Below, piece by piece: positions 9,244-17,276 of a stretch of DNA of 64,000 nucleotides (position 1 is the stretch's first letter; the number at the start of each line of letters is the position of its first letter). The position numbers and the translations under genes are program-made. A model generated the notes under the pieces. The model saw only the letters and a program-made list of their open reading frames with translations. It was not told the DNA's origin and made no database searches. Source of the stretch: Sunxiuqinia elliptica (GTDB lineage: Bacteria > Bacteroidota > Bacteroidia > Bacteroidales > Prolixibacteraceae); assembly GCF_900113005.1 (NCBI RefSeq), contig NZ_FONW01000014.1, positions 45,546 through 109,545 on the forward strand, given 5' to 3'.

Positions 9244-9639
9244 TTAGTCGTCAATGGTTTTATAATTAACTGGGATGATCCCATCCACCAGTTCATTCAT
9301 CTTAATGTGTCTGTCGATAATTTCCTGGGCTTTTTGTTTGTCAACATAGCCATAGATAACCGGTTGTTTGCCAGGCATGGTCAACTCAATGGTGGGCTCG
9401 GCATAGCAAAAACCCATACATCCGGTTTGTGTGACCAGAGCATCGATTCCTTGATGATCTAACTCTTCGATCATGAAATTCATCGTTTCTTTAGCGCCGG
9501 AGGCAATGCCGCAGGTGGCCATGGAAACTTTGATTTGAATTAGATTTTCAGGATGGTCTCCCTTTTCACGTAATTTAATTTTGGATTGTACCTCCTCTTT
9601 TAGTTTTTTGAGGTCGGCCAGAGATCTGACTTTAGTCAT
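9244..9639 (-). CDS. Small thioredoxin-like [2Fe-2S] ferredoxin (HndB-like)
   Basis: The 131-residue protein has a coiled N-terminus (LADLKKLKEEVQSKIKLREKG) and the two cysteine pairs of the thioredoxin-like [2Fe-2S] fold: MATCGIASGAKE and TQTGCMGFCYAEP. The same fold forms the N-terminus of the following gene product. In HndABCD-type NADP-reducing hydrogenases a free-standing subunit of this kind is present, so an electron-transfer role in this complex is likely. It starts the structural part of the hydrogenase operon, 12 bp before hydB. Confidence 0.88.
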   Translation of the reverse strand: MTKVRSLADLKKLKEEVQSKIKLREKGDHPENLIQIKVSMATCGIASGAKETMNFMIEELDHQGIDALVTQTGCMGFCYAEPTIELTMPGKQPVIYGYVDKQKAQEIIDRHIKMNELVDGIIPVNYKTIDD

Positions 9640-9732
9640 CTTTTTTGATTCTTTTAGGTTTCTAATCAGGATGTTATAAGCTTCTTCTTCAAATGTCAGA
9701 TGAATAAGACAATTAAAATCTAATTTTTATCA

Positions 9733-10281
9733 TTATTCGCTTATTTGAATTTGTTCTAAATTCCCTTGAATCATTTCCATCAGAAATTTTCGAACTTCGG
9801 GGGTAGTCAAGGGGATTCCATCCAGCTCTTGCTTTATTTCCCGGGTATCGAACAGGAATTCTCCTTTTGGACTTTGGTGAGTGTAGATTAGCTCCGATTG
9901 CTTTTCGTTGGAAGCCAAAATGAGCAAGGTTCCTGCGATGTCGCCTAAAAATGGACGATCGATGTGATGAAAGCCGAAGGTCGCTTGCAGGTGAGTGCCT
10001 TTGTTGGTTTCTGAATGTAGCATAAAGCTTCCACCAGTTAGCTCTGCATTGTATTTTAGCAATGGAAGTCCCAGACCAACTTTACGAGTTGTTTGTGTGG
10101 TGTAGAAAGGATTGGTCGCTTTTTCCAGTTGCTCAGAAGTCATGCCATGGCCATCGTCATCAACCTTGAAAATGAGTTGATCTTCGTTTGGAGCTTCCTT
10201 GATTAGAATAGAAATGAGCTGGGCGTTGGCCCGAATCGAATTTTGAGCGATATCGAGTAGGTGAAGTGCTAGTTCGTTCAT
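9733..10281 (-). CDS. GHKL-type ATP-binding protein (histidine-kinase-like ATPase)
   Basis: This 182-residue protein is a bare GHKL ATPase: N box LLDIAQNSIRANA, G1 box DDDGHGM, F box NPFYTT and G2 box VGLGLPLLKYNAEL. There is no dimerisation/phospho-acceptor histidine domain and no sensor domain. Its C-terminal part (about residues 110-182) is not recognisable. Its start overlaps the end of the upstream PHP gene by four bases, so the two are translationally coupled. The context suggests a regulatory role for hydrogenase assembly or expression; the partner is unknown. Confidence 0.82.
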   Translation of the reverse strand: MNELALHLLDIAQNSIRANAQLISILIKEAPNEDQLIFKVDDDGHGMTSEQLEKATNPFYTTQTTRKVGLGLPLLKYNAELTGGSFMLHSETNKGTHLQATFGFHHIDRPFLGDIAGTLLILASNEKQSELIYTHQSPKGEFLFDTREIKQELDGIPLTTPEVRKFLMEMIQGNLEQIQISE

Positions 10282-11021
10282 GGTTCAATTTTTACAAAAC
10301 GTCCGTTTTTTTGGTTCAGAGCCCACCGAATTTCATTAAATGTCGGCTCAAATAGGTAAAAAGAGGTTGCTGAAGAACCAACATCCTCTAGGTAATGTGC
10401 GTCTGAGGCGGTAATCAGACTAATGTCTGAGTGAATATCATATTGGTTTCGAATGCTTGTTTCATCGGCATATTTTGATAGTTGCATGCCGTCAACTTTA
10501 AGGTCGGTTGCCAGGTAGCCAAACTGGCTGTATAAACTATTGATGGGCCGGTCGATATGAGCGGGTATAAATAGTCCGTTGATTTGATGTGTGAACTTTT
10601 CGATGGTCTCCAAGTCAATCATTAATGGATTTCCGAGGTAGTTGGGGTAGTACTCCGTAATTTGATTGTTTCTATCGACCACCACTTGGTGTCCGTGGTA
10701 TTCCGGACGATTGGGAATTGTGGGCAGGTAGTGGTCCAGAAAGTGTTGAAACTTATTTCGTGTATAGTCGTCCTCAAACAGGCAAATGGCGTGTACTTCT
10801 TCTTGACTGTTAATCTCGCAGCCATTGACCACTAAAAGTCCGGTTCCTTCTGCATGTTTTTTGACAATTTCGCATTGCTTCGTTGAGTTGTGGTCGGTGA
10901 TGGCAAGAATGTCGATTCCCCGTTTCAGTGCTTGCTTCACAATCTTATCAGGGCTCATCTCCAAGTCAGCACATGGCGATAAGACAGTATGAACGTGAAG
11001 ATCAGCCCTGAATTTTTTCAT
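10278..11021 (-). CDS. PHP-domain metallo-phosphoesterase-like protein
   Basis: The 247-residue protein begins with the PHP metal-binding motif FRADLHVHTVLSPCADLEMSP, followed by ILAITDHNSTKQC, NGCEINSQEEVHAICLF, FIPAHIDRP and ITASDAHYLEDVG. All of these are metal-ligand motifs of the PHP family (phosphoesterases and polymerase-associated domains). The substrate is unknown. PHP proteins recur beside [FeFe]-hydrogenase genes in anaerobes; here it overlaps the GHKL ATPase gene by four bases. A cytoplasmic location is expected, as no signal peptide is present. Confidence 0.85.
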   Translation of the reverse strand: MKKFRADLHVHTVLSPCADLEMSPDKIVKQALKRGIDILAITDHNSTKQCEIVKKHAEGTGLLVVNGCEINSQEEVHAICLFEDDYTRNKFQHFLDHYLPTIPNRPEYHGHQVVVDRNNQITEYYPNYLGNPLMIDLETIEKFTHQINGLFIPAHIDRPINSLYSQFGYLATDLKVDGMQLSKYADETSIRNQYDIHSDISLITASDAHYLEDVGSSATSFYLFEPTFNEIRWALNQKNGRFVKIEP

Positions 11022-11122
11022 ACCCTAAAGTTACTTGTGGTTAAGTCTTCCTGAATAGGTAGTTTCTGCAAGCTTTTGGGGCGTTTTTTTCGTAAGCCTG
11101 TCATCGTTTTAGTTTTCGAGGG

Positions 11123-11473
11123 TTAAGCCAAACAGCCTTCTTTTTTTAGAAGTTCGAATAACTTTCCACTGATCTCAAAGGTTGAATCAGTTGTTGAGAG
11201 AATGGGGATTTGCTCATCGTTGCTGTGCCGGATTGTACTTTCGTGAGGACGTAAGCCTTTCACGAGAATAACGGCAGCTAAATCTTTTAACGAGGCAATG
11301 GCCATCACATTTTGATGTACTTGCAGGGTGATCCACATTTGGCTTTCCCGGGCATTTCCCATAACATCACTCAGCAGATCGGAGACATAGGCTCCTGTAA
11401 CTTCGCGATCGAGACCTTTCTCGCCGGAAATGACTTCCAAATTTAGTTGTTCAATTAAATCAGAAACCTTCAT
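11123..11473 (-). CDS. DRTGG-domain protein (first copy)
   Basis: The protein of 116 residues (start MKVSDLIEQLNLEVISGEKG) resembles the DRTGG domain found in phosphotransacetylase- and CBS-associated regulators: VTGAYVSDLLSDVMGNARESQMWITLQVHQNVMAIASLKDLAAVILVKG, read in pieces. The frame runs upstream to 11536, but that part lies inside the preceding hydrogenase-like gene; the ATG at 11473 leaves a 14-base overlap. DRTGG domains are thought to bind ligands in signalling. A paralogue is encoded at 13250-13594, so the cluster has two. Confidence 0.8.
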   Translation of the reverse strand: MKVSDLIEQLNLEVISGEKGLDREVTGAYVSDLLSDVMGNARESQMWITLQVHQNVMAIASLKDLAAVILVKGLRPHESTIRHSNDEQIPILSTTDSTFEISGKLFELLKKEGCLA

Positions 11474-12836
11474 TTCTTTTTCCTCTTTTATTACAGTCAG
11501 CCTGAAAACGTTTCTCACCCCATTTCTTTTCGACATTCCGGAATGCTTTGTCGGTGCTTATTCGGCCTTCATCTTCCCACATTTGTTGCAAGAAGATGCA
11601 GTCGGACATTTTAGCTCTGCCATTGACCATGTCTTCGGCTAAAGCCTGGCAGTTTGGAGCACCACAAGCACCGCAGTCTATTCCTGGTAAAAAGCAGATG
11701 ATGCGTTGAGCCTTATTCATTTTTTCCAAGGCTCGCACCCGGTCTTTATCCAAGCTGAATGCAGGGCGAGGAACAATTTTATCAGCGACTAATTTTTGTT
11801 TAATTTCTTTTGAGTTTTTTACGGGATCAGATTGCTGCAGTTTCCAGGCTGGCGGGTAGCGTTTGGCACGCGACTCCAACCGTTCAACAGTCAGAAACCG
11901 GTTTCCAGTCATCATAATTCCACCGGCACAACTCTGATCACAAGCACGTAGCTCTAAAAAATCAATGTCCGGAACCTCTTCATTTTCCAGTCGTTCCAAA
12001 AAACGAATGACATTGTGAATCCCATCAATGGCCATGCTTCGCTCTCCAAAGTGGACGGATTCACCACGAGTCAAACTCCACAAGATCCCATCTCGGGTTA
12101 GGTTTTGACGTTGGCTGCTGGTATCTGGCACTTCTTTGTCATCAATCGCTTGCATGACCCTATTGTATAAGGTATTCATGTTGATGATACCGTCAACAAT
12201 TGATTCTTTTTCACCAACAGGACTTTTCACCGATGTTATTTTTGCATTGCATGGAGTGACGTAAAATAAGCCAATTTCATCTTCGTTGGCTCCCTGTTTC
12301 TTTAGTTCATTGATTGCAAAATGAGCTCCCAGATCATGGGGTGCTTTTCGCTGAATCATGTTGTCGATCAACGACGGATATTTAATTTGAATGAGCCGGA
12401 CAATGGCCGGGCAAAAAGTTGAAATATGTGGTTTTATATTTTCTGTTGTCCGGCAATATTGTCGAATCGAACTTTTTAACACGCCGATGGGCTGTTCAAC
12501 TTCAAAAACATGAGTGAAACCTATTTTTAAAAGAGCCGCGTAAATCTGGTCTTCGGTATATTTCTCCGGAAACTGGCCAATCATTACAGCGGGAAACAGG
12601 ACCACCCGGTATTTAAAGGCTTTGGCATTCTGTAAATCATCTTGTTCTACATAAATGGCTTTTTCGGGGCAAGCCCGCATGCAATGTCCGCAGTCGACAC
12701 ACCGCGCACTCCAGATCTCAGCCAGTCCGTTAATGACACGGATCGCTTCGGTAGGACAAGCTTTCATGCAGTGGGTGCAGCCAATGCATTTATCCTCGTC
12801 GATGGTGAGTGCATGATATGTTCTTGCTGGTGCCAT
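11460..12836 (-). CDS. Sensor-like [FeFe]-hydrogenase (HydS/HsfB type)
   Basis: A second H-cluster-like protein of 458 residues. Two N-terminal [4Fe-4S] motifs (CIGCTHCMKACPTEAI, CVDCGHCMRACPEKAI) precede a diverged hydrogenase domain: L1-like STFCPAIVRL near residue 139, L2-like TPCNAK near 193, and L3-like RACDQSCAGG near 298. A C-terminal Fe-S motif CGACGAPNC plus a later cysteine near residue 389 resembles the RnfB/CODH-type FeS domain. The four H-cluster cysteine positions seem to be kept, but the proton-channel context TSCCP of the catalytic enzyme is not. This pattern fits the sensory hydrogenases that accompany bifurcating hydrogenases; H2 sensing is inferred. Confidence 0.85.
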   Translation of the reverse strand: MAPARTYHALTIDEDKCIGCTHCMKACPTEAIRVINGLAEIWSARCVDCGHCMRACPEKAIYVEQDDLQNAKAFKYRVVLFPAVMIGQFPEKYTEDQIYAALLKIGFTHVFEVEQPIGVLKSSIRQYCRTTENIKPHISTFCPAIVRLIQIKYPSLIDNMIQRKAPHDLGAHFAINELKKQGANEDEIGLFYVTPCNAKITSVKSPVGEKESIVDGIINMNTLYNRVMQAIDDKEVPDTSSQRQNLTRDGILWSLTRGESVHFGERSMAIDGIHNVIRFLERLENEEVPDIDFLELRACDQSCAGGIMMTGNRFLTVERLESRAKRYPPAWKLQQSDPVKNSKEIKQKLVADKIVPRPAFSLDKDRVRALEKMNKAQRIICFLPGIDCGACGAPNCQALAEDMVNGRAKMSDCIFLQQMWEDEGRISTDKAFRNVEKKWGEKRFQADCNKRGKRNEGF

Positions 12837-13246
12837 TAAAAATAGTTAACCATTTCTACTGTTGTTCCTTCATCTACCTTTGATTGGATCTGAAGTTTAT
12901 CGGTATTTTTTTTGATATTGGGTAAGCCCATTCCAGCTCCAAAACCCATTTCGCGTACTTTTTTGCTGGCTGTTGAATACCCCTCTTGCATCGCCTGTTC
13001 AATATCGGGGATTCCCGGTCCTTTATCAATGATTTTGGTCGTGATTTTATCTGACTCAATATGAACCAATATCTGTCCTTCATAAGCGTGGGCTACCACG
13101 TTTACTTCAGCTTCATAGAGGGCAATAACAATGTTTTTGATGCAATGAGCTTCAACTCCCAGCTGCTTGAGCATCTTTTTAACCTGACTCGAAGCGTAGC
13201 CGGCTTTGGTGAAATCACCTCCTGCTATTTCAAATTCCAGATTCAT
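12836..13246 (-). CDS. RsbW-like anti-sigma/serine kinase-type ATPase
   Basis: The 136-residue protein has the compact GHKL fold of anti-sigma-factor kinases: N box IALYEAEVNVVAHAYEG, G1 box IDKGPGIPDIEQAM, and the G2-like FGAGMGLPNIKKN. RsbW/SpoIIAB relatives phosphorylate a STAS-domain antagonist, which a PP2C phosphatase reverses. A PP2C is encoded divergently at 14799-15980, but no STAS protein is visible in the cluster. Its TAA stop overlaps the ATG of the sensor hydrogenase by one base. Confidence 0.85.
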   Translation of the reverse strand: MNLEFEIAGGDFTKAGYASSQVKKMLKQLGVEAHCIKNIVIALYEAEVNVVAHAYEGQILVHIESDKITTKIIDKGPGIPDIEQAMQEGYSTASKKVREMGFGAGMGLPNIKKNTDKLQIQSKVDEGTTVEMVNYF

Positions 13247-13249
13247 AAC

Positions 13250-13594
13250 TTAGTACACGGGGTTTAATCCGGCTTGGTACAGTAGTCCACTGGCCTTAAA
13301 CAAGGTGTAAGGCGATTCGAGCAGACACATGTTATTTTCGTTGGCTAAGGCCAGCATCTCCGCTGTGACTTTTTTGTTGCGAACAAACACGATGTACCGA
13401 ATGTCTGCCATTTCAGAAGTCCGAATGGTTTGCAGGTTACAAAGACCTGTTATTAAAAGTAGGTTATCGGTGTCAAGCGTTAACACATCGCTCATTAAAT
13501 CGGAGCTGAATCCCCGTTCAATTTTTGCCGATGCATGTTCTTCTCCGCAGATAATGGTAGCGGCTAGAAGCTCACAAATTTTACTGACCTGCAT
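13250..13594 (-). CDS. DRTGG-domain protein (second copy)
   Basis: The 114-residue protein starting MQVSKICELLAATIICGEEH is similar along its length to the product at 11123-11473, sharing the GFSSDLMSDVL / AYVSDLLSDVM segment and the hydrophobic IVFVRNKKVTAEML / VILVKGLRPHEST position. The start at 13594 is preferred over an upstream ATG at 13642. It is the first gene of the minus-strand hydrogenase operon, 3 bp before the RsbW-like gene. The 275-bp gap to the divergent PAS gene should hold the promoters of both operons. Confidence 0.75.
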   Translation of the reverse strand: MQVSKICELLAATIICGEEHASAKIERGFSSDLMSDVLTLDTDNLLLITGLCNLQTIRTSEMADIRYIVFVRNKKVTAEMLALANENNMCLLESPYTLFKASGLLYQAGLNPVY

Positions 13595-13869
13595 GTTTTT
13601 ATAACGATTTTTACAAAGATTATTTAAAACTGGGAAATGCAAGCATACTTTTGTTAGATTATGCTTTGAAAATCAAAATTTAGACTGAGTTGAAATAAGC
13701 CTATTCGCGGCATAATGTTTAAATTAGTTGGTGGAATCGAGGGATATTTATGATAATTTAGAGAACTTGAAGCTGGGTGTACCCTTTTGGATGGTTGCCC
13801 GGGAAGGCAAGCAAAATATTCTTTCTGACTGGAAGTAACTTTGAAAATTAAGCTTAAAAAAGAAAAACG

Positions 13870-14799
13870 ATGATTTACGATGACAAATCTCTTCACTCAG
13901 ACATGATTGAAAATCCTAAGTTGCATCAGAAAATTATTGATGCTTTGCCAATTCCTATTTTTTATCGCGATGTAAAAGGAATATATAAAGCCACCAATAA
14001 GGCTCATGAAAATTTTATTGGTCTGAAAAAGGAAGAGATCATCGGGAAAACGGTGTTTGATGTACAACCCTTGGAAATTGCTGAAATTTATGCCCGGCGC
14101 GATCAGGAGTTATTCGATAGTCCGGGAGACCAGAGTTATGAAACTAAGTTTCGCCTGTCTGATGGTTCCTTGCATGATGTGATTTTCAACAAGGCAGTTA
14201 TTCGCGATGATGAAGGAACAATCATTGGAATTGTAGGTTCAATCTTTGATATTACCGATCGGAAAAAGGCAGAGCGGAAGCTGGAAAAAGCCAAAGAAGC
14301 TTCGGTTATTGCTTCGGCTATGGTGCACAAAATTCGAGCTGGAATTGTCATTGTGGATAGTGATTTTAAAGTCATTGATTCGAATGAGGGGTTTGCCAAG
14401 CTCTTTGGACAGGAGATGGAAGAGTTGTATGAAACAATTCCCGGATTGCAAGGTGCTGACTTAAAGGAGCTGATTCCTGAGGTTGTTTTTAAAATGTTTG
14501 CTTCGTTGATGGCTTCCGGTGAAAATATGTTGGAACGTGATCTGAAGATTCAAAACAGACTGTTGCATATTTCTGTGATTACCATATACAAAAATCGGGT
14601 GGTTGGCGCTTTAATTCGAGATATGTCTGCTCCTTTACTTGTTCGGGAAGAGATTATTAGCCGGGCCCAACGGGTGAATAAGCAAAACCTGGAGACCGTA
14701 CAGCAGATTGCATTCTTGCTGGGTGAAAATGCAGCACAAACAGAGGAATTATTGTATTCAATTATTCAATCCTATAAATACGAGGAGGACAATAACTGA
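13870..14799 (+). CDS. PAS-domain sensor protein without a kinase domain
   Basis: The first PAS domain (about residues 14-135: IDALPIPIFYRDVKGIYKAT, then GIVGSIFDITDRKKAE) is followed by a helix and a second PAS-like segment (about 145-265: AMVHKIRAGIVIVDSDFKVI). The C-terminal helical tail is unassigned. No histidine-kinase, GGDEF or helix-turn-helix domain follows. The stop overlaps the start of the PP2C gene (TGATG), so the PAS protein probably feeds its signal to that phosphatase. It is divergent from the hydrogenase operon. Confidence 0.85.
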   Translation: MIYDDKSLHSDMIENPKLHQKIIDALPIPIFYRDVKGIYKATNKAHENFIGLKKEEIIGKTVFDVQPLEIAEIYARRDQELFDSPGDQSYETKFRLSDGSLHDVIFNKAVIRDDEGTIIGIVGSIFDITDRKKAERKLEKAKEASVIASAMVHKIRAGIVIVDSDFKVIDSNEGFAKLFGQEMEELYETIPGLQGADLKELIPEVVFKMFASLMASGENMLERDLKIQNRLLHISVITIYKNRVVGALIRDMSAPLLVREEIISRAQRVNKQNLETVQQIAFLLGENAAQTEELLYSIIQSYKYEEDNN

Positions 14800-15980
14800 T
14801 GGCTGATTACCATTTTGATGTCGATATTCAACAGAAAATGCCCTTGGGGCAGATTGTTTGTGGCGATGTATTTTATACCCGTCGAATTAAGGAAGAAGGT
14901 CGTGTAATTCTGGTTTTATCAGATGGAATTGGGCATGGCGTGAAAGCGAACGTGTTGGCAACGCTCACAGCCTCCATGGCTTTGAATTACTCATCGTTGC
15001 ATACCAAACCTGATATTGCGGCTCACATTTTTATGCGTGCCTTGCCCCGCAGCCGCGATGGAAAGGAGAGTTATGCCACTTTTACCATTATTGAAATTGA
15101 AGTTGATGGGATGGTTCGTATTGTGAATTACGATAATCCACCCACACTGATTTTTCGGAATGGAGACTTTTTCGCACCACGCGAAATTGAAGTCAATATC
15201 CGGGGAGCTGAAAATGTTGGGAAGATATTGCGGATTCGGGAATTTAAGCCAATCAAAGGCGATCGGATTATTTTTATGACCGATGGTGTTGTCCAGAGCG
15301 GGTTGGGAGGGAAGCGTTATCCGATGGGCTGGGGGCTGGATCAGGTGCGTGAGTTTGTGCAGAATCAAATTGCCCGGGAAAATGAGATTTCAGCCACACG
15401 CTTGTCGAAGAAAATTTTGAACCAGGCAGCTATGAATGATTTGTTTGAATTGAAAGACGACACCAGCTGTGGAATTATTCATTTCAGGCAGCCCCGGGAG
15501 TTTATGCTCATTACCGGACCTCCTTTCTATAAAATCAAGGATTTTGAGTTTGTAAAACGCATTACTGAGTTTCCGGGGAAGAAGATTATCTGTGGAGGAA
15601 CAACGGCTGAAATTGTTGCGAGGGAGTTGGATTTGGAAGTACAGATTCAGCATCGTTATTACGAGGCAGCCATTCCGCCGGTTGCTGATATGGAGGGATT
15701 TGAAATGGTAACCGAAGGGATTCTGACTATGGGGAAGGTAGAGGAAATCCTGGAAAGCTACACCAGCGATACCCGTTTGGGCAATAGTCCGCCAGAAGAG
15801 GTGGTTAAATTGCTAATGGAACATGATATCATTCATATCATCGTGGGAACCCGAATAAACTGGGCTCATCAGGATCCGGATCAATCGATGGACTTGGAGA
15901 TCCGAAAGGTGGTGGTAAAACGCATTGTGCGTTTGCTGGAAGAACGTTTCTTGAAAAATGTTGTGGTTGAACTTGTGTAG
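14799..15980 (+). CDS. SpoIIE/PP2C-type serine phosphatase
   Basis: The 393-residue protein has the SpoIIE phosphatase core: metal-ligand motifs LVLSDGIGHGVKANVLA near residue 40, FMTDGVVQSG near 160, and KDDTSCGIIHF near 220. A C-terminal extension of about 160 residues (from PREFMLITGPPFYK) is not assigned. Such phosphatases dephosphorylate STAS anti-anti-sigma factors and oppose RsbW kinases; the RsbW-like gene at 12836 is the natural counterpart. The gene overlaps the PAS gene by one base and ends just before a terminator. Confidence 0.88.
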   Translation: MADYHFDVDIQQKMPLGQIVCGDVFYTRRIKEEGRVILVLSDGIGHGVKANVLATLTASMALNYSSLHTKPDIAAHIFMRALPRSRDGKESYATFTIIEIEVDGMVRIVNYDNPPTLIFRNGDFFAPREIEVNIRGAENVGKILRIREFKPIKGDRIIFMTDGVVQSGLGGKRYPMGWGLDQVREFVQNQIARENEISATRLSKKILNQAAMNDLFELKDDTSCGIIHFRQPREFMLITGPPFYKIKDFEFVKRITEFPGKKIICGGTTAEIVARELDLEVQIQHRYYEAAIPPVADMEGFEMVTEGILTMGKVEEILESYTSDTRLGNSPPEEVVKLLMEHDIIHIIVGTRINWAHQDPDQSMDLEIRKVVVKRIVRLLEERFLKNVVVELV

Positions 15981-16015
15981 GGGGTTATTGGCATAGCCTT
16001 CTGAAAGAGTGTACA

Positions 16016-16049
16016 AAAAAAGGCTCTAAGCAGATGCCTAAAGCCTTTT
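16016..16049. terminator. Bidirectional terminator between convergent genes
   Basis: A-run, AAGGCT arm, an inner imperfect TAaGCA/TGCcTA stem, AGCCTT arm and T-run make a hairpin readable from both strands. It lies between the PP2C gene and the convergent dihydroorotate-dehydrogenase-like gene and would serve both. Confidence 0.75.
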
Positions 16050-16080
16050 CGGCGTTATTTTAGTTACAAAATTATACGCA

Positions 16081-17094
16081 CTAAATCATTGGGTATTTTT
16101 TGAAAACTTCTTCTGATTTCATTAAGATATCAACGTATTGAGCTCGTTGATAAGCAAAGGGATCTTTGAGATTTTTGCGAGACAATTTGCCCCTGAAGTC
16201 TGCGAGTGACTTATAACCTTTTTGATCCATCCAACCATTCAATTCGTTCAATATTTTGTCTACAAACGTTGGTTGGTAACGATATATTGCCGAAACAACC
16301 TGAACAACATCAGCTCCGGCTAAAAGCATCTTGATCACATCCTCAGAACTTGATATTCCACGGCTGGCACAGATGCTGGCATCAATATTACCGTAAAGCA
16401 AGCCGGCATAACGCAGCGCTAATTTATAGTCTTTTTCCTGAGTTAAATCCCAAGGATAGTAAAACAACTCTTCCTGAATGTCAATGTCTGGTTGAAAGAA
16501 GCGGTTGAAAAGGACATAGCCGTCGGCTCCAGCTTCATCGAGCTTTTTGATGAAGTTGAGCGTATTGGTATAGAAAGGGCTAAGCTTTACGCTTACGGGT
16601 ATTTTTACCGCTTTTTTAACACTTTTGACAACCTGAACCTGTTTGTCTTCAATGCCGGCTCCCTGTATTTCAAAATAACCTGGGGTGGCATAAAGATTAA
16701 TTTCCAACGCATCAACCCCAGCTTTCTCGAGTTCTTTGGCATATTCAACCCAAGAGATTTCATAAATCGCATTCAGGCTGGCAATGATCGGTACCGATGT
16801 GTTTTCTTTCAGGGTTTTTACATTGAATAGGTGTTCTTTGGGACCCGCATGTTCCAAATCAGGGAAAATACTGGTCATCTCTGCATGGCGTTCTTCATAC
16901 TCGTGAAGTTCGTCGTCAAACTGAAGGGACTCCAGCTGAATTTGTTCTTCAAACAACGATTTATAGACAATTGCAGCAATACCTGCCTCTTCCAGTTGTT
17001 TGATGACTTCGGGTTTAGTTACCAGGTTGCTAGCTCCCAGTACTAAGGGGTTCTTGAGTTTGAGCCCCATGTAGTTCGTTGTTAGATCTGCCAT
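16081..17094 (-). CDS. Dihydroorotate dehydrogenase-like FMN oxidoreductase
   Basis: The 337-residue TIM-barrel flavoprotein opens with LTTNYMGLKLKNPLVLGASN, as in class 1 dihydroorotate dehydrogenases. It also has VPIIASLNAI, ALEINLYATPGY, PVSVKLSPFYTN, DGYVLFNRFFQPDID and GADVVQVVSAIYR, the last matching the phosphate/FMN-binding end of the barrel. Members of this subgroup are often annotated only as dihydroorotate-dehydrogenase-like, since the pyrD of the pathway is usually elsewhere. The substrate is uncertain. It is monocistronic, between a terminator and a 180-bp gap before mnmA. Confidence 0.82.
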   Translation of the reverse strand: MADLTTNYMGLKLKNPLVLGASNLVTKPEVIKQLEEAGIAAIVYKSLFEEQIQLESLQFDDELHEYEERHAEMTSIFPDLEHAGPKEHLFNVKTLKENTSVPIIASLNAIYEISWVEYAKELEKAGVDALEINLYATPGYFEIQGAGIEDKQVQVVKSVKKAVKIPVSVKLSPFYTNTLNFIKKLDEAGADGYVLFNRFFQPDIDIQEELFYYPWDLTQEKDYKLALRYAGLLYGNIDASICASRGISSSEDVIKMLLAGADVVQVVSAIYRYQPTFVDKILNELNGWMDQKGYKSLADFRGKLSRKNLKDPFAYQRAQYVDILMKSEEVFKKYPMI

Positions 17095-17276
17095 AATATT
17101 GATTTTACAGGTTATTTTCTGTTACTAAAACTAAACAAGTTCTCGTTTTGTTCAGTTTTCCAAGAAAAATCCTATACAAGTTCTTGAAAATGTTTTGGAT
17201 AGCAAATAGCTCTGGCAGAAATCTTATCAAAAAAAAGCGCAGTATTCCAATAACGAAGATGCTACTGGTTATAGAA

